Source: Dyella silvatica (lineage in GTDB: Bacteria; Pseudomonadota; Gammaproteobacteria; Xanthomonadales; Rhodanobacteraceae). Taken from it: a DNA stretch of 39,626 nt. Below are positions 26,716-35,410 of this stretch, one piece after another. Each line of letters opens with the position of its first letter. Position 1 is the stretch's first letter. A program made the position numbers and the translations under genes. Where the stretch lies: assembly GCF_026283955.1 (NCBI RefSeq), contig NZ_JAPDPE010000038.1, positions 1-39,626 on the forward strand. Reading direction: 5' to 3'. The notes below the pieces were generated by a model, which did no database searches, was not told where the DNA came from, and saw only the letters and a list, made by a program, of their open reading frames with translations.

Positions 26716-26766
26716 GTTAGGCGGGGTTTGAGCTTGTCGCACACATTTACTTTCGCGGCTTTGCGA

Positions 26767-27627
26767 TTAAGTCGTTGCCAGCAGGAACGACTCGCCGTTT
26801 GCCGGTGGTCGAAGGCCATCGGTTCGATGGCTGAAGTAGCGTTGGGCAAGGTCGGCCGAGGAGACGTGGCGGCTTTGGCGAAAGCCGGCTTGGCGGGCTA
26901 GCTCAAGCATGTCGGGCGGGCTGAAGAAGCTGAGAAAAGGGGTGCCAGATGCGCGCGCGGATTTTTCCACGGCTTGCTGCTGCGAGCGCTCGCTGGATGG
27001 GGCGAGTTCGGCGGGCAGCAGAAAGGTCATGGCCAGGGTGGAGCCCTGGGCGAGGGTGGCGATCTGGCGCAGGGTGGCTGCAATGGCCTCCCTGGTCAGG
27101 TACATGCTGACACCGGCGGAGGCCACCAGCGCTGGCCGACTCGCGTTGAAGCCGGCGGCGACCAGCCTCTCTAGCCAGGATTCGCCTGCTTCAAAGTCGA
27201 CAGGAACAAGCTGTAGCCGCTCGGGGATACCGAAGCCGAGCTCGATCAGGCGCTGCCGTTTCCAGGCTTGCGTGCCGGGTTGATCGATCTCGAAAACCCG
27301 CAGCTTGGCGGCTATTTCTGGCCGGCGCTGGACAAAGGTATCCAGGCCAGCGCCGAGAATGACGTACTGGTCGACGCCGTGGCTGTTCTGTTCGGCGACC
27401 AGATCCTCGATAAAGCGAGCACGGGCCACGATGCCTGCGCGAAAGCCGCTGGTGGCTTGTGCGTCCATGTCCGGGCGTTGCCGCCAGCCTTCGTCCGGGG
27501 CCGCCAACTGCAGGCCGATTTCATCCTCGATCACATGCGGTGGCGCATCGACCTGGGCATGCATAGCCCGCCACAACGCCACCCGCACTGCCGTACTGTC
27601 AGCCGCCACGATGAGCTTGTCTGGCAT
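26767..27627 (-). CDS. Class I SAM-dependent methyltransferase (leucine carboxyl methyltransferase family)
   Basis: 286 residues. Family pattern (PF04072 type): SGFRAGIVARARFIEDLVAE, the SAM-binding QYVILGAGLDTFVQR, acidic residue after beta-2 in VFEIDQPGTQAWKRQRL, VPVDFEAGE, ALVASAGVSMYLTREA. Bacterial members usually methylate small molecules (polyketides or similar), and the substrate here is unknown. The gene stands alone and is bracketed by inverted copies A and B of the structured repeat, hinting that it may have arrived or been shuffled as a unit, though no transposase is present. Confidence 0.88.
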   Translation of the reverse strand: MPDKLIVAADSTAVRVALWRAMHAQVDAPPHVIEDEIGLQLAAPDEGWRQRPDMDAQATSGFRAGIVARARFIEDLVAEQNSHGVDQYVILGAGLDTFVQRRPEIAAKLRVFEIDQPGTQAWKRQRLIELGFGIPERLQLVPVDFEAGESWLERLVAAGFNASRPALVASAGVSMYLTREAIAATLRQIATLAQGSTLAMTFLLPAELAPSSERSQQQAVEKSARASGTPFLSFFSPPDMLELARQAGFRQSRHVSSADLAQRYFSHRTDGLRPPANGESFLLATT

Positions 27628-27748
27628 GATTTTCTCTGCTTTGGGGGAAAGGGAGTGGCGTCATCCCATCACAGCAAATCTGGTCGATCAAGCCTGAGCG
27701 GCGTGATTCGTGGCGGTGGCCGGATGGCGATTGGAGGCGGTGCATGTC

Positions 27749-28118
27749 CAACCTGGCCGCAAGCCTTCACCCCCTCCCAGCCTCCCCCTACAAGTAGGGG
27801 GAGGGGCAAACGAGGCAAGCCTGAAGCGCACACCGCACGCTGCTCTTGATGTTGCCCTTGCTCTCGCTTTTGACGTCCGGGGCCCCTGTGCGTCGGTGAG
27901 GGCTGGACGACAAGGCCCGCAGGGGGCTCGGCAGGGACGCCGAGTCCTTTTCGCCAGGGCAGGAGCCCTGTCGAAAAGCCCGGCCAGCCCTCACGCACCC
28001 GAAGGGCGACAAGCGGGGATGGCCTTCTCTTGGGTTACTTTCTCTTGGCCACGCAAGAGAAAGTGACTCGCCCTCCGGCAGGAGGACGAAACCCCGCCGC
28101 AGGCGACAACCTAGCGAC
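27749..28118 (+). repeat. Structured intergenic repeat, copy B
   Basis: Starts at CAACCTGGCCGC and includes a perfect 11-bp palindrome CCTCCCCCTAC-AA-GTAGGGGGAGG (27781-27804), hairpin 1 GGGCTCGGC/GCCGAGTCC (27924-27947, one G-U), hairpin 2 TTTTCG.CAGGGC-AGGA-GCCCTG.CGAAAA (27948-27977), hairpin 3 (28034-28067) and one degenerate terminal unit to 28118. The stretch 27756-27810 is nearly identical to 36489-36541 in copy C. The rest of the 27628-28216 gap shows no gene. Confidence 0.85.
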
Positions 28119-28216
28119 TCAACCGCAAACAAGCGATCAGCCGATCACCCACAACAACCACCGAAGCGACATGGCATCGCCCCTAAGCCCCCTTCCAACC
28201 ACAAAACCCCCACCAC

Positions 28217-28687
28217 TCAAGACGCCAACAACTCCAACGCCATCACGATAGCGTCCTCCCGCCCCTGCTTGGCCGGATAATAATTCGGCCGCCGCCCAAT
28301 CTCGTTAAAGCCAACCGACTCATACAAAACCTTGGCAATCGGATTCGACGGCCGCACCTCCAGAAACACCCGCTCCGCCCCATTCCAGCGCGCGATATCC
28401 AGCAACCGGCGCAGCAAATGCCGCCCCAAGCCCATGCCGCGATAAGCCTCGCCGATGCACAGATTCAGCACATGCGCCTCACCCGCCGCCACCGACAGAA
28501 TGCCGTAGCCGGCGATCAAGCCATCCACGCACAGCACCCAGCAAGGGTGGCCCGCTTTCAAGCAATCGCCGAAGATGCCCGGCGTCCAGGGAAAATCGTA
28601 AGAGGCCGCTTCCAGCGCGCTGACCTCGGGCAAATCCTCGCGGCGCATGGCACGTACCTGGCTTTGCGGGCGGGCGACGGCGGCCAC
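28217..28687 (-). CDS. rimI: Ribosomal-protein S18 alanine N-acetyltransferase
   Basis: 156-residue GNAT acetyltransferase. Seen: VRAMRREDLPEVSALEAASYDFPWTPGIF, GYGILSVAAGEAHVLNLCIG, the acetyl-CoA loop RGMGLGRHLL, ERVFLEVRPSNPIAKVLYESVGF (with RimI-type VRPSN), IGRRPNYYPAKQGREDAIVMAL. A GTG at 28687 is chosen: it lies 4 nt past the upstream gene's stop and has GGAAG in front; a later ATG at 28648 would cut into the first beta strand. Third gene of the pssA-holD-rimI operon. Confidence 0.92.
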   Translation of the reverse strand: MAAVARPQSQVRAMRREDLPEVSALEAASYDFPWTPGIFGDCLKAGHPCWVLCVDGLIAGYGILSVAAGEAHVLNLCIGEAYRGMGLGRHLLRRLLDIARWNGAERVFLEVRPSNPIAKVLYESVGFNEIGRRPNYYPAKQGREDAIVMALELLAS

Positions 28688-28691
28688 GCGG

Positions 28692-29174
28692 TTAGCTTCC
28701 CGCCACCGCCAGAGCACGGCGCAGACTGCGCAACGCACTCCATAAACGCCGCTTGCCCACGGCCGAGCTCAGGACCTCGCCAGGCTCGTCGGCCAGCACG
28801 ATATGCGCGCGATTAAGCACCTCGGCCGATAACTCACGGCCCAGCGCATGCGCCTGCGCTTGACCAAACACCAAATAGGCCCGTGCCTCGGGCACGTTGA
28901 GCAGACGCCCGTCAGCGACCTCGATGCGAGCCGCCCGCGCCAACGAAGGACCATAGGCACATAGCGCCCGGCCGAGTAGATCCAGCGCTCGCGGCAAGCC
29001 ACCGGCAGGCAGCAAGACCACGCACTCGCCAGCCGGCGCCGCCGCTATCGACGGCGCCTCGATAAGTGCCTGCGCAACCGCTGCCTGACGGCGCACCCAG
29101 GGCGTGACGCCCAGCGCGCGCAGCAAGCGGGCGCGATGCGCCTGCCCCGCCACGACCGGTTGCGCGGCACTCAT
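28692..29174 (-). CDS. holD: Probable DNA polymerase III psi subunit (HolD-like)
   Basis: 160 residues, not recognisable by a strong motif. The N-terminus RARLLRALGVTPWVRR resembles the psi peptide that binds chi (RRDWLLQQLGITQWSLR type), and the C-terminal KRRLWSALRSL resembles the closing helix. The gene immediately precedes rimI, the position of holD in Escherichia coli and of the psi gene in Pseudomonas. The remaining sequence is an alpha/beta region rich in Ala and Leu. The start (ATG 29174) overlaps the pssA stop by ATGA. The call is therefore mainly synteny plus a weak N-terminal match. Confidence 0.55.
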   Translation of the reverse strand: MSAAQPVVAGQAHRARLLRALGVTPWVRRQAAVAQALIEAPSIAAAPAGECVVLLPAGGLPRALDLLGRALCAYGPSLARAARIEVADGRLLNVPEARAYLVFGQAQAHALGRELSAEVLNRAHIVLADEPGEVLSSAVGKRRLWSALRSLRRALAVAGS

Positions 29175-29947
29175 CCGTTGCCTCGGCGACGGCGACGCGT
29201 TGCCAGGCCCCACAGGGTCACCACCGGGCCGGAAAGCATGTAAAGCACCGAGACCGCCAGCAATACCCGCGGCGGATCGACAAAAAACGGCACCAACACC
29301 AGCACCGCGACAATCATCCACAAAAAGGGCACCCGGTCGCGCTCACCCATCGGCAGCGACTTGAAGCTGAAATAACGAAAGCGGCTAACCATCAGCAAAC
29401 CGACCACCACCGCGATCACCGGCATGACAAAGCAAAACTCTTCGCCAATGGCGCCGGCTTTATCCATGCTCCAGACGAAAGACATGCATACCGCGGCGGC
29501 CGCCGGGCTGGCCAGGCCCTGGAAATACTGCTTATCGATCACCGCGACCTGGGTATTGAAGCGGGCCAGCCGCAAGGCAGCACAGGCCGCATAGATAAAG
29601 GCGGCCGCCCAGCCGATCTTGCCCCAGGTCGGGCCGTAGTCCTTCAGGCTGGACAACGACCAGGTGTACATCACCAAGGACGGCGCCAAGCCAAAACTGA
29701 TCAGGTCGGAGAGCGAGTCATATTGCACCCCGAACTCACTCTGAGTGCCGGTAAGCCGGGCCACCCGGCCATCCATGCCATCGAGCACAGCCGCGACGAA
29801 CACCGCGATGGCCGCCTCGCTATAGCTGCCGCCAATACTGGCGACAATGGCGTAAAAACCGGCAAACATGGCGCCGGTGGTAAACAAATTGGGCAGCAGG
29901 TAAATGCCCCGATGCCGCGGCGTGCGAACTGGCGTGCTGTCGCTCAT
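29171..29947 (-). CDS. pssA: CDP-diacylglycerol--serine O-phosphatidyltransferase
   Basis: 258 residues, integral membrane CDP-alcohol phosphatidyltransferase making phosphatidylserine. The motif D-G-x-x-A-R-x8-G-x3-D-x3-D is present as DGRVARLTGTQSEFGVQYD followed by SLSD. Hydrophobic helices span the rest, and LPNLFTTGAMFAGFYAI is the usual N-terminal helix. It is the Bacillus-type, membrane-embedded enzyme, not the E. coli phospholipase-D-like one. First gene of the operon with holD and rimI, divergent from the DUF4124 gene. Confidence 0.93.
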   Translation of the reverse strand: MSDSTPVRTPRHRGIYLLPNLFTTGAMFAGFYAIVASIGGSYSEAAIAVFVAAVLDGMDGRVARLTGTQSEFGVQYDSLSDLISFGLAPSLVMYTWSLSSLKDYGPTWGKIGWAAAFIYAACAALRLARFNTQVAVIDKQYFQGLASPAAAAVCMSFVWSMDKAGAIGEEFCFVMPVIAVVVGLLMVSRFRYFSFKSLPMGERDRVPFLWMIVAVLVLVPFFVDPPRVLLAVSVLYMLSGPVVTLWGLATRRRRRGNG

Positions 29948-30095
29948 GAATCAATCCGTGACGGGATGCGCGAAGTGTAAACCATTGGGCGCTTGAGTCC
30001 GGTTGCCCGGGAGGTGTTAACTAGCGTGCCGTTATTCCTGGCCGTCTGGCCTACCGCCCGGCCTACTTGATCTGATCCACTTACCGGAGAACACC

Positions 30096-30518
30096 ATGCG
30101 TCGTCCGCTGATCGCCGTCGCGCTGCTTTTGCTGGCGCCACTGGCTACCGCCCAGGTCTACAAATGGACCGATAGCAGCGGCACCGTGCACTACTCCCAA
30201 GAAGCCCCGCCGGCGGGTATCCGCGCTCAAACCGTGCGAGTCACCGGCTCGGCGATGCCCTTGACGACACCGGTTTCATCCGCCGAAAACGCCTCGCCGG
30301 ACCCCGCACCAAACACCTCGTCGCAACCGCCAGTGGCCGATACCCCCGAAAATCGCCGCAAACTGTGCAATACGCTGCAAGCCAATATTGAGATGCTCAA
30401 AGGTAGCGCGCCACTGATCACCCAGGATGGCAAGCAGCAAAAGATCATGGACGACGCCGGCCGCAAGCAACAAAGAGCCGCCGCCGAAGCCCAATATCAG
30501 CAGACTTGCGCCGGATAA
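30096..30518 (+). CDS. DUF4124 periplasmic protein
   Basis: 140 residues. Sec signal peptide (about 1-19, ending LATA|QV), then the DUF4124 core VYKWTDSSGTVHYSQEAPPAG, a Pro/Ser/Thr-rich linker, and a basic C-terminal helix (NRRKLCNTLQANIEML...GRKQQRAAAEAQYQQTC) with two Cys. Family proteins are exported, small, and of unknown function. CGGAGAA precedes the start. Confidence 0.85.
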   Translation: MRRPLIAVALLLLAPLATAQVYKWTDSSGTVHYSQEAPPAGIRAQTVRVTGSAMPLTTPVSSAENASPDPAPNTSSQPPVADTPENRRKLCNTLQANIEMLKGSAPLITQDGKQQKIMDDAGRKQQRAAAEAQYQQTCAG

Positions 30519-30530
30519 ACGCTCCATCCG

Positions 30531-30604
30531 CTCCCCCGTCGCCACGCCGCGCCGGGGGAGTTGCAACCCATAGCAAAGAGCTTGCGCGATCTACTGGCTA
30601 TAAT
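30531..30604 (+). promoter_or_regulatory. Hairpin and -10 box before proS
   Basis: CTCCCCCG (30531-30538) pairs with CGGGGGAG (30553-30560), an 8-bp stem after the DUF4124 gene without a T-run. A perfect TATAAT at 30599-30604, 29 nt before the proS ATG, is a probable -10 box. No good -35 box is found at the right distance. Confidence 0.4.
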
Positions 30605-30633
30605 CGACGTCTTTACACGCCGGATTCAGCCAC

Positions 30634-32331
30634 ATGCGCCTTAGCCAATTCCACTTGGCCACCGTCAAGGAAGTCCCCGCCGACGCCGAAATCGCCAGCC
30701 ACCGGCTGATGCTGCGGGCAGGCATGGTTCGCAAGCTCGCCTCCGGCCTGTACACGTGGAGCCCGCTGGGCCTGCGCGTATTGCGAAAAGTCGAAGCCAT
30801 CGTGCGCGAGGAAATGAATCGCGCGGGCGCCATCGAAATGCTGATGCCGTCAGTGCAGCCCAAAGAGCTGTGGGAAGAAACCGGGCGCTGGGAGAAATTC
30901 GGCGGCCAGTTGCTGAAGATCAAGGACCGCAAAGAGCAAGAGTTCTGCTACGGCCCCACCCACGAAGAAGTCATCACCGATTTCGCGCGCAACGAGCTGA
31001 AAAGCTATAAACAGCTGCCGATCAATTTCTACCAGATTCAAACCAAGTTCCGCGACGAAATACGTCCGCGTTTCGGCGTGATGCGCGCGCGCGAATTCCT
31101 GATGAAAGATGCCTACTCCTTTCACCTCACCGCAGAATCGCTAAGCGAAACCTACGAGGTGATGTACCAGGCCTATGTCCGCATCTTCACCCGGCTCGGC
31201 TTGAAATTTCGCGCGGTGCAAGCCGACACCGGCGCCATCGGCGGCAACGCCAGCCACGAATTTCAGGTCTTGGCGGATTCAGGCGAAGACGCCATCGCGT
31301 TTTCCGACGGCTCCGATTACGCCGCCAATATCGAGAAGGCCGAAGCACTGGCCCCCGCTGTCGAGCGCTCGGCTCCGGCGGCCAGCCTGCAGCGTGTGGA
31401 CACGCCACGCGTGCGCACCGTAGACGACGTCACCACCCATTTCAGCGTCACGCCTGACCGCGTCATCAAAACCGTGCTGGTGCGCGGCGTAAACGGCCTG
31501 GTGGCGTTGTGCCTGCGTGGCGACCACGAGATCAACGAAGTCAAAGCCGGCAAATTGGCCGAACTCCCCGGCGATTCGGTGCTGGCCAGCGAAGAGGAAA
31601 TCCTCGCGGCCACCGGCACTCGCCCCGGTTTCATCGGCCCTGTCGGCCTGCCCGACAGCATCCCGGTCATCGTCGATCGCAGCGCCGCGCTATTGGCCGA
31701 TTTCATCTGCGGCGGCAATGCCAACGACACCCACTACAACGGCGCCAACTGGGATCGCGATGCACGCATCAGCCGCGTCGAAGATTTGCGCAAGGTCGTC
31801 GAAGGCGACCGCTCCCCCGATGGCAAAGGCATCTTGCATCTGGCCCGCGGCATTGAAGTCGGCCACGTATTCCAGCTCGGCCAGAAATACGCCGAGGCAC
31901 TGAAAGCCACCGTGCCCGATGACCAGGGCAAGGCCCAGGTCATGTACATGGGCTGCTACGGCATCGGTGTAAGCCGCATCGTCGCCGCTGCGATTGAACA
32001 GCGACATGACGAAGCCGGCGTGATCTGGCCCGAGGCCATGGCGCCCTGGCGTATCGCGGTTTGCATTATCAATCCGAAAAACTCACCCGCCGTGGTCGAC
32101 GCCGCCGAAGCGCTGTACCAGCAATTATCGGAACGCGGCATCGAGGCGGTACTCGACGATCGCGGCCTGCGCCCGGGCTCCATGCTGGCCGATATGGAGT
32201 TAATCGGCATTCCCCATCGCGTCGTCGTCAGTGAACGCGGCCTCGCCGCCGGCACCCTGGAATATCGCGCCCGCAATGAAACAGAAAATCGCGCCATCGA
32301 CACCAATGAACTATGGGCTCTACTCGGTTAA
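30634..32331 (+). CDS. proS: Prolyl-tRNA synthetase
   Basis: 565 residues, bacterial-type class II synthetase. Motif 1 region ([41 protein letters not shown] in pieces), motif 2 ([25 protein letters not shown]), the inserted editing (INS) domain between residues about 225 and 400 for removing Ala-tRNA(Pro), motif 3 ([17 protein letters not shown]), and the C-terminal anticodon domain ending ELWALLG. All parts are intact. Confidence 0.98.
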   Translation: MRLSQFHLATVKEVPADAEIASHRLMLRAGMVRKLASGLYTWSPLGLRVLRKVEAIVREEMNRAGAIEMLMPSVQPKELWEETGRWEKFGGQLLKIKDRKEQEFCYGPTHEEVITDFARNELKSYKQLPINFYQIQTKFRDEIRPRFGVMRAREFLMKDAYSFHLTAESLSETYEVMYQAYVRIFTRLGLKFRAVQADTGAIGGNASHEFQVLADSGEDAIAFSDGSDYAANIEKAEALAPAVERSAPAASLQRVDTPRVRTVDDVTTHFSVTPDRVIKTVLVRGVNGLVALCLRGDHEINEVKAGKLAELPGDSVLASEEEILAATGTRPGFIGPVGLPDSIPVIVDRSAALLADFICGGNANDTHYNGANWDRDARISRVEDLRKVVEGDRSPDGKGILHLARGIEVGHVFQLGQKYAEALKATVPDDQGKAQVMYMGCYGIGVSRIVAAAIEQRHDEAGVIWPEAMAPWRIAVCIINPKNSPAVVDAAEALYQQLSERGIEAVLDDRGLRPGSMLADMELIGIPHRVVVSERGLAAGTLEYRARNETENRAIDTNELWALLG

Positions 32332-32361
32332 TCAGCGCCACTAAATCCAGTAGCGCTGGGT

Positions 32362-32397
32362 AAAAGAAAATGGCCGCGCAATGCGGCCATTTTCTTT
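32362..32397. terminator. Strong bidirectional terminator after proS
   Basis: AAAGAAAATGGCCGC (32363-32377) pairs perfectly with GCGGCCATTTTCTTT (32383-32397), a 15-bp stem with a 5-nt loop whose arms are A-rich on one side and T-rich on the other. It starts 31 nt after the proS stop. Confidence 0.85.
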
Positions 32398-32624
32398 CCT
32401 GAAAGCCGCCGATAAATACCGTCAAATCCATACCGCATTTGGCAAATGATTAGCACCGAATCAACCGCCGTGACGGCGCCGGGAACCATTCTTTCGATCC
32501 GTTGTATATCAAGTACTTTGCAATCAAGCAGAGGATCGGAGAGAATCACGCCTGCAATAAGGCAGTATTCGTTCACAATAATTACAATTGCAACACTTTG
32601 TTGAACTCACCCGGGAGTCCAAAC

Positions 32625-32942
32625 ATGGCAGTCGATATCAAAAATCTCAATCATAAGCAGCTCAATGAGCTGATCAGCAAAGCACAGATCCGCCAGGAAG
32701 ATATCCGCAAGGAAAGCGTAAGCAAGCTGCGCGAGAAGATTCAAGCTCTCGTCAAGGCCGAAGGCTTTAGCCTTGAAGACATCTTCGGCCGCGGCAAAGC
32801 CCGTAAATCGGGCGGTGTGGTCCCCCCCAAGTACCGTAATCCAGCGGATCCTGCACAGACCTGGTCCGGCCGCGGCAAGCGTCCGCACTGGTTCAACAAT
32901 GCATTGAAAGCTGGCAAGAAAGAAAAAGATCTGCTGATCTGA
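32625..32942 (+). CDS. H-NS family nucleoid-associated protein
   Basis: 105 residues. An N-terminal oligomerising coiled coil (about 5-50; NHKQLNELISKAQIRQEDIR, EKIQALVKAEG), a basic linker (GRGKARKSGG), and the C-terminal DNA-binding motif NPADPAQTWSGRGKRPHW, the H-NS signature (TWxGRGxxP). A short version as is common in Burkholderia and Xanthomonas relatives. The ATG has GGGAG 7 nt upstream; upstream extension to 32502 is not needed. The 227-nt leader is AT-rich (TACAAT at 32583-32588), which would allow autoregulation, and a terminator follows. Confidence 0.93.
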   Translation: MAVDIKNLNHKQLNELISKAQIRQEDIRKESVSKLREKIQALVKAEGFSLEDIFGRGKARKSGGVVPPKYRNPADPAQTWSGRGKRPHWFNNALKAGKKEKDLLI

Positions 32943-32965
32943 TCTTTCAAGCAACATCGTTTAAT

Positions 32966-32993
32966 AAAACGCCGGCTCTATGCCGGCGTTTTT
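32966..32993 (+). terminator. Rho-independent terminator of the H-NS gene
   Basis: AAAACGCCGGC (32966-32976) pairs with GCCGGCGTTTT (32982-32992), followed by T. An 11-bp perfect stem, 5-nt loop and T-run. Confidence 0.88.
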
Positions 32994-33064
32994 ATATCCA
33001 GGGTAGCTACCAACCGATGGCCGGCCGGCACAGTGCCCCGATTCGTAGGAACATAGCGAATAGG

Positions 33065-34324
33065 CTATAGCGAGCGGCGCGGCGCAATCAGCAAATCGCC
33101 GAACATCAGCCCCGCCACCAGCGAAACCAGCAGGGTAATCATTAGCAAACTGGTATCCATCCCCAGTGTGGTATCGCGCTCCAAGAGATAGGAAACACTG
33201 CGAAAACCGACACTGCCCGGCACCAGCAGAATGATCCCCGGCTCGCGAATCACCGCGCCCGGACGATGCGCAAAACGCGCATAGCCATTGGCCAGCGCGC
33301 TCAACAGCAAACCACCGAGAAATACGCCAAACGGTGCTTTGGGCAAGCTGCCGGAGATGGCGCCACCCCAGCGTGTGGTCAAATAACCCAGCACCACCGC
33401 CGCCATCACGATAAGCCAATCCCGCCTGGCGGCGCGAAACGCAATCGCAAAAGCAAAAGCGCCCAATAACAGGGCGACGTTATCCATCCAAGCGGGCAAC
33501 GGCGCCATGGCAAAATCGCGCGCCTGAATACCCGCGGCCTCGCATAATTGAGTTGCAGCCACAGTACCAAACGTTAGTTTGAGTAATGTGGATACGGCTC
33601 CGCCCATTCGCGCCATACCAGCAACCAGATGCTGACTGGTGATTTCACGCACCGCCGTCGTCAATGCCATGCCCGGTAACAGGACGATCAGCCCGGCCAA
33701 TACCACCGACTTAATCGCCAATGGCACCACAAAAGCACTGACCATAATCGCCACCGTGGTGGCGACCATCGCACTGATCGCTTCGCTGGCCACGGCTAAT
33801 CGGGGACGCGTACCGGATAACACGGTAATGCTGCCGATAATCAAGCCGATAATGCCCGCCGTAATCAGATCGGCCCAACCGCTGTGCAGCAGCAAGGCCA
33901 CGATGCTGGCGGCGGCCAGACCATAGCTGGCAATCACCCCGGCCTGGGCACGGCGCGTATCGGGCACGCCCAAGGCGCGTAACAGGCGAGAACCCTCCCG
34001 CAGATCCAGCTGGCCGTCGATCACCCGGTCGGCGATGGCATCGGCCTCGCACAGCCGCGCCAGGTTGATCTCCCCCGGCGGCAGCCGCATCACCTGAGTC
34101 ACCTGGGCGATACCGTCTTCACCCTGCGCCAGGTCGGTAAACGAAATGATGACCGCCGTCGGGCTGGACCAGACATCCGCCGACAGGCCGATGCGCTGGG
34201 CAGCGCCGGCCACGGCCATTTCCAGGCGTGGCGCGGCAGCGCCGTACTGATGTAACCGGCGCGCCAGTTCGAGCAGAAATGCCAGACGGGTATTGAGCGC
34301 GGCAGTGGCGAATTGATTACTCAT
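33065..34324 (-). CDS. Threonine/serine exporter-family membrane protein (ThrE)
   Basis: 419 residues, with about ten membrane helices. An N-terminal soluble part (about 1-110, ARRLHQYGAAAPRLEMAV...VWSSPTAVIISF) precedes two membrane units as in ThrE proteins, where ThrE and ThrE_2 domains are joined: ASIVALLLHSGWADLITAGIIGLIIGS, VLLPGMALTTAVREIT (signature of ThrE), VPGSVGFRSVSYLLE. Presumably it exports threonine or related small molecules; substrate unproven. ATG 34324 is preferred over a GTG at 34342. It is not part of the SPFH operon (140 nt apart). Confidence 0.88.
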   Translation of the reverse strand: MSNQFATAALNTRLAFLLELARRLHQYGAAAPRLEMAVAGAAQRIGLSADVWSSPTAVIISFTDLAQGEDGIAQVTQVMRLPPGEINLARLCEADAIADRVIDGQLDLREGSRLLRALGVPDTRRAQAGVIASYGLAAASIVALLLHSGWADLITAGIIGLIIGSITVLSGTRPRLAVASEAISAMVATTVAIMVSAFVVPLAIKSVVLAGLIVLLPGMALTTAVREITSQHLVAGMARMGGAVSTLLKLTFGTVAATQLCEAAGIQARDFAMAPLPAWMDNVALLLGAFAFAIAFRAARRDWLIVMAAVVLGYLTTRWGGAISGSLPKAPFGVFLGGLLLSALANGYARFAHRPGAVIREPGIILLVPGSVGFRSVSYLLERDTTLGMDTSLLMITLLVSLVAGLMFGDLLIAPRRSL

Positions 34325-34464
34325 ACCCGCCCAAATCGACACCCATGCGGGCCATCTGCACGGCGAGCCAGGCGCATGGCTTGGAGAAAGATAAATACAT
34401 GACGGCCATTCTTACCTGGAATCACGAGACTTGAATACGCGCAGCCTAGCTGCCTTTCGCTTGA

Positions 34465-34839
34465 TTACCAGTAATTCAAACGGCAGTTGTCCGACCCGCC
34501 TGACAGCCACGAGACCAAGGCACCCAGCGCCAACAGCGAAACCACCGAGAACAGACACCAGCGCCATAGCTGCCCACGAGGCCGGGCAAACCAGGTCGCC
34601 GCCGACGCTATCGCGGCGGCAACCACCAAACCGATCAGCGATACCGGCCAGCCATAGAAGACCAACACCAGCAGTACAAACAAACTCCAGCCCAGTGCCC
34701 CATCGCCGGAAGACGCTGTGCAGATCGGCAAAAACCATCCCACCATCGCGCCATAAACCAACGCCAGCATCCAGACCACGACCAACAGGAACCTGCCCAT
34801 CCAACGCAGCAAGCGCGACCACCCGGAAAGCTGCGTCAT
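34465..34839 (-). CDS. Small membrane protein downstream of nfeD
   Basis: 124 residues with three predicted membrane helices (about 15-40, 50-80, 90-115), the last linked to a basic segment FARPRGQLWRW. I do not recognise the family. Its ATG overlaps the NfeD stop (ATGA at 34836-34839), so it is the last gene of the SPFH-NfeD operon and may act with them in membrane quality control. Confidence 0.75.
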   Translation of the reverse strand: MTQLSGWSRLLRWMGRFLLVVVWMLALVYGAMVGWFLPICTASSGDGALGWSLFVLLVLVFYGWPVSLIGLVVAAAIASAATWFARPRGQLWRWCLFSVVSLLALGALVSWLSGGSDNCRLNYW

Positions 34840-35315
34840 GCGGCGCGCACCTTCAGCGTCGTGCCATCCACGGCAATCACTTCCACCGTGCTGCCCACCG
34901 GTAGATCCGGCCCGCTGACCAGCCATTGGCCGTCGCCCACGCGCGCCCTGCCCCGCCCATTGACGATCGCCTCGATCAGCACATAACGCTGACCGATCAG
35001 CCGCTCACCGCGGCGATTGAGATGCGCGTCACCCGGCTCGCTGCGTTGCAGCTTGGGCCGCAGCCCATACCAATAGGCCGCACATGACAAAAACGCCAGC
35101 ACGACAAAAGCCACCGCCTGCAGCGGCATCGACAAATCGGGGGCAAGCAGCATCAACAGCCCGGTGACGGCGGCGGCAATGCCGATCCACAACATGAAAT
35201 AACCCGGCAGCATCACTTCGGCCGCAATCAACAGCAGCGCGAGCATCCACCACAGGTAATGGGTTGCAACAGAGAACAGCATGGACGGCTCCAAAAGTTG
35301 GCGCATGGCAAGCAT
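34836..35315 (-). CDS. NfeD-family membrane protein
   Basis: 159 residues. Hydrophobic N-terminal part (about 18-80, WWMLALLLIAAEVMLPGYFMLWIGIAAA...) and a C-terminal OB-fold (about 100-159; LIGQRYVLIEAIVNGRGRARVGDGQWLVSGPDLPVGSTVEVIAVDGTTLKV), the standard short NfeD layout. NfeD partners SPFH/stomatin proteins, here encoded just upstream on the same strand, and helps organise lipid-raft-like patches. The start at 35315 is the first ATG; Met12 (MLFSV) is also possible. Confidence 0.88.
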   Translation of the reverse strand: MLAMRQLLEPSMLFSVATHYLWWMLALLLIAAEVMLPGYFMLWIGIAAAVTGLLMLLAPDLSMPLQAVAFVVLAFLSCAAYWYGLRPKLQRSEPGDAHLNRRGERLIGQRYVLIEAIVNGRGRARVGDGQWLVSGPDLPVGSTVEVIAVDGTTLKVRAA

Positions 35316-35336
35316 ACAAACACTTGCGTTACCCCT

Positions 35337-35356
35337 CCCCTGGCAAGCACCAGGGG
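35337..35356. repeat. C-rich palindrome between SPFH and nfeD
   Basis: CCCCTGG-CAAGCA-CCAGGGG, related in base composition and shape to the CTCCCCT/AGGGGAG palindromes that head copies A, B and C of the structured repeat. It lies just before nfeD (read on the minus strand) and just after the SPFH frame ends. Confidence 0.5.
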
Positions 35357-35410
35357 AAGGGCGATGCCCATCACCCCACCGGCGGCGGCGTGCGGCGGCC
35401 GGTGCTGGCT

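Noticed and set aside
26116-26742. 208-codon frame through repeat copy A and similar frames in copies B and C
   Set aside because: The frames are not conserved between copies, while hairpin pairing is, so they are treated as non-coding.
26251-28118. Composite transposon around the methyltransferase
   Set aside because: Inverted repeats are present but no transposase, no target duplication that I can identify, and the repeat resembles a structured element rather than an IS end.
30582-30604. Full sigma-70 promoter TTGCGC...TATAAT before proS
   Set aside because: Spacing between the boxes is only 11 nt, so only the -10 box is kept as a candidate.
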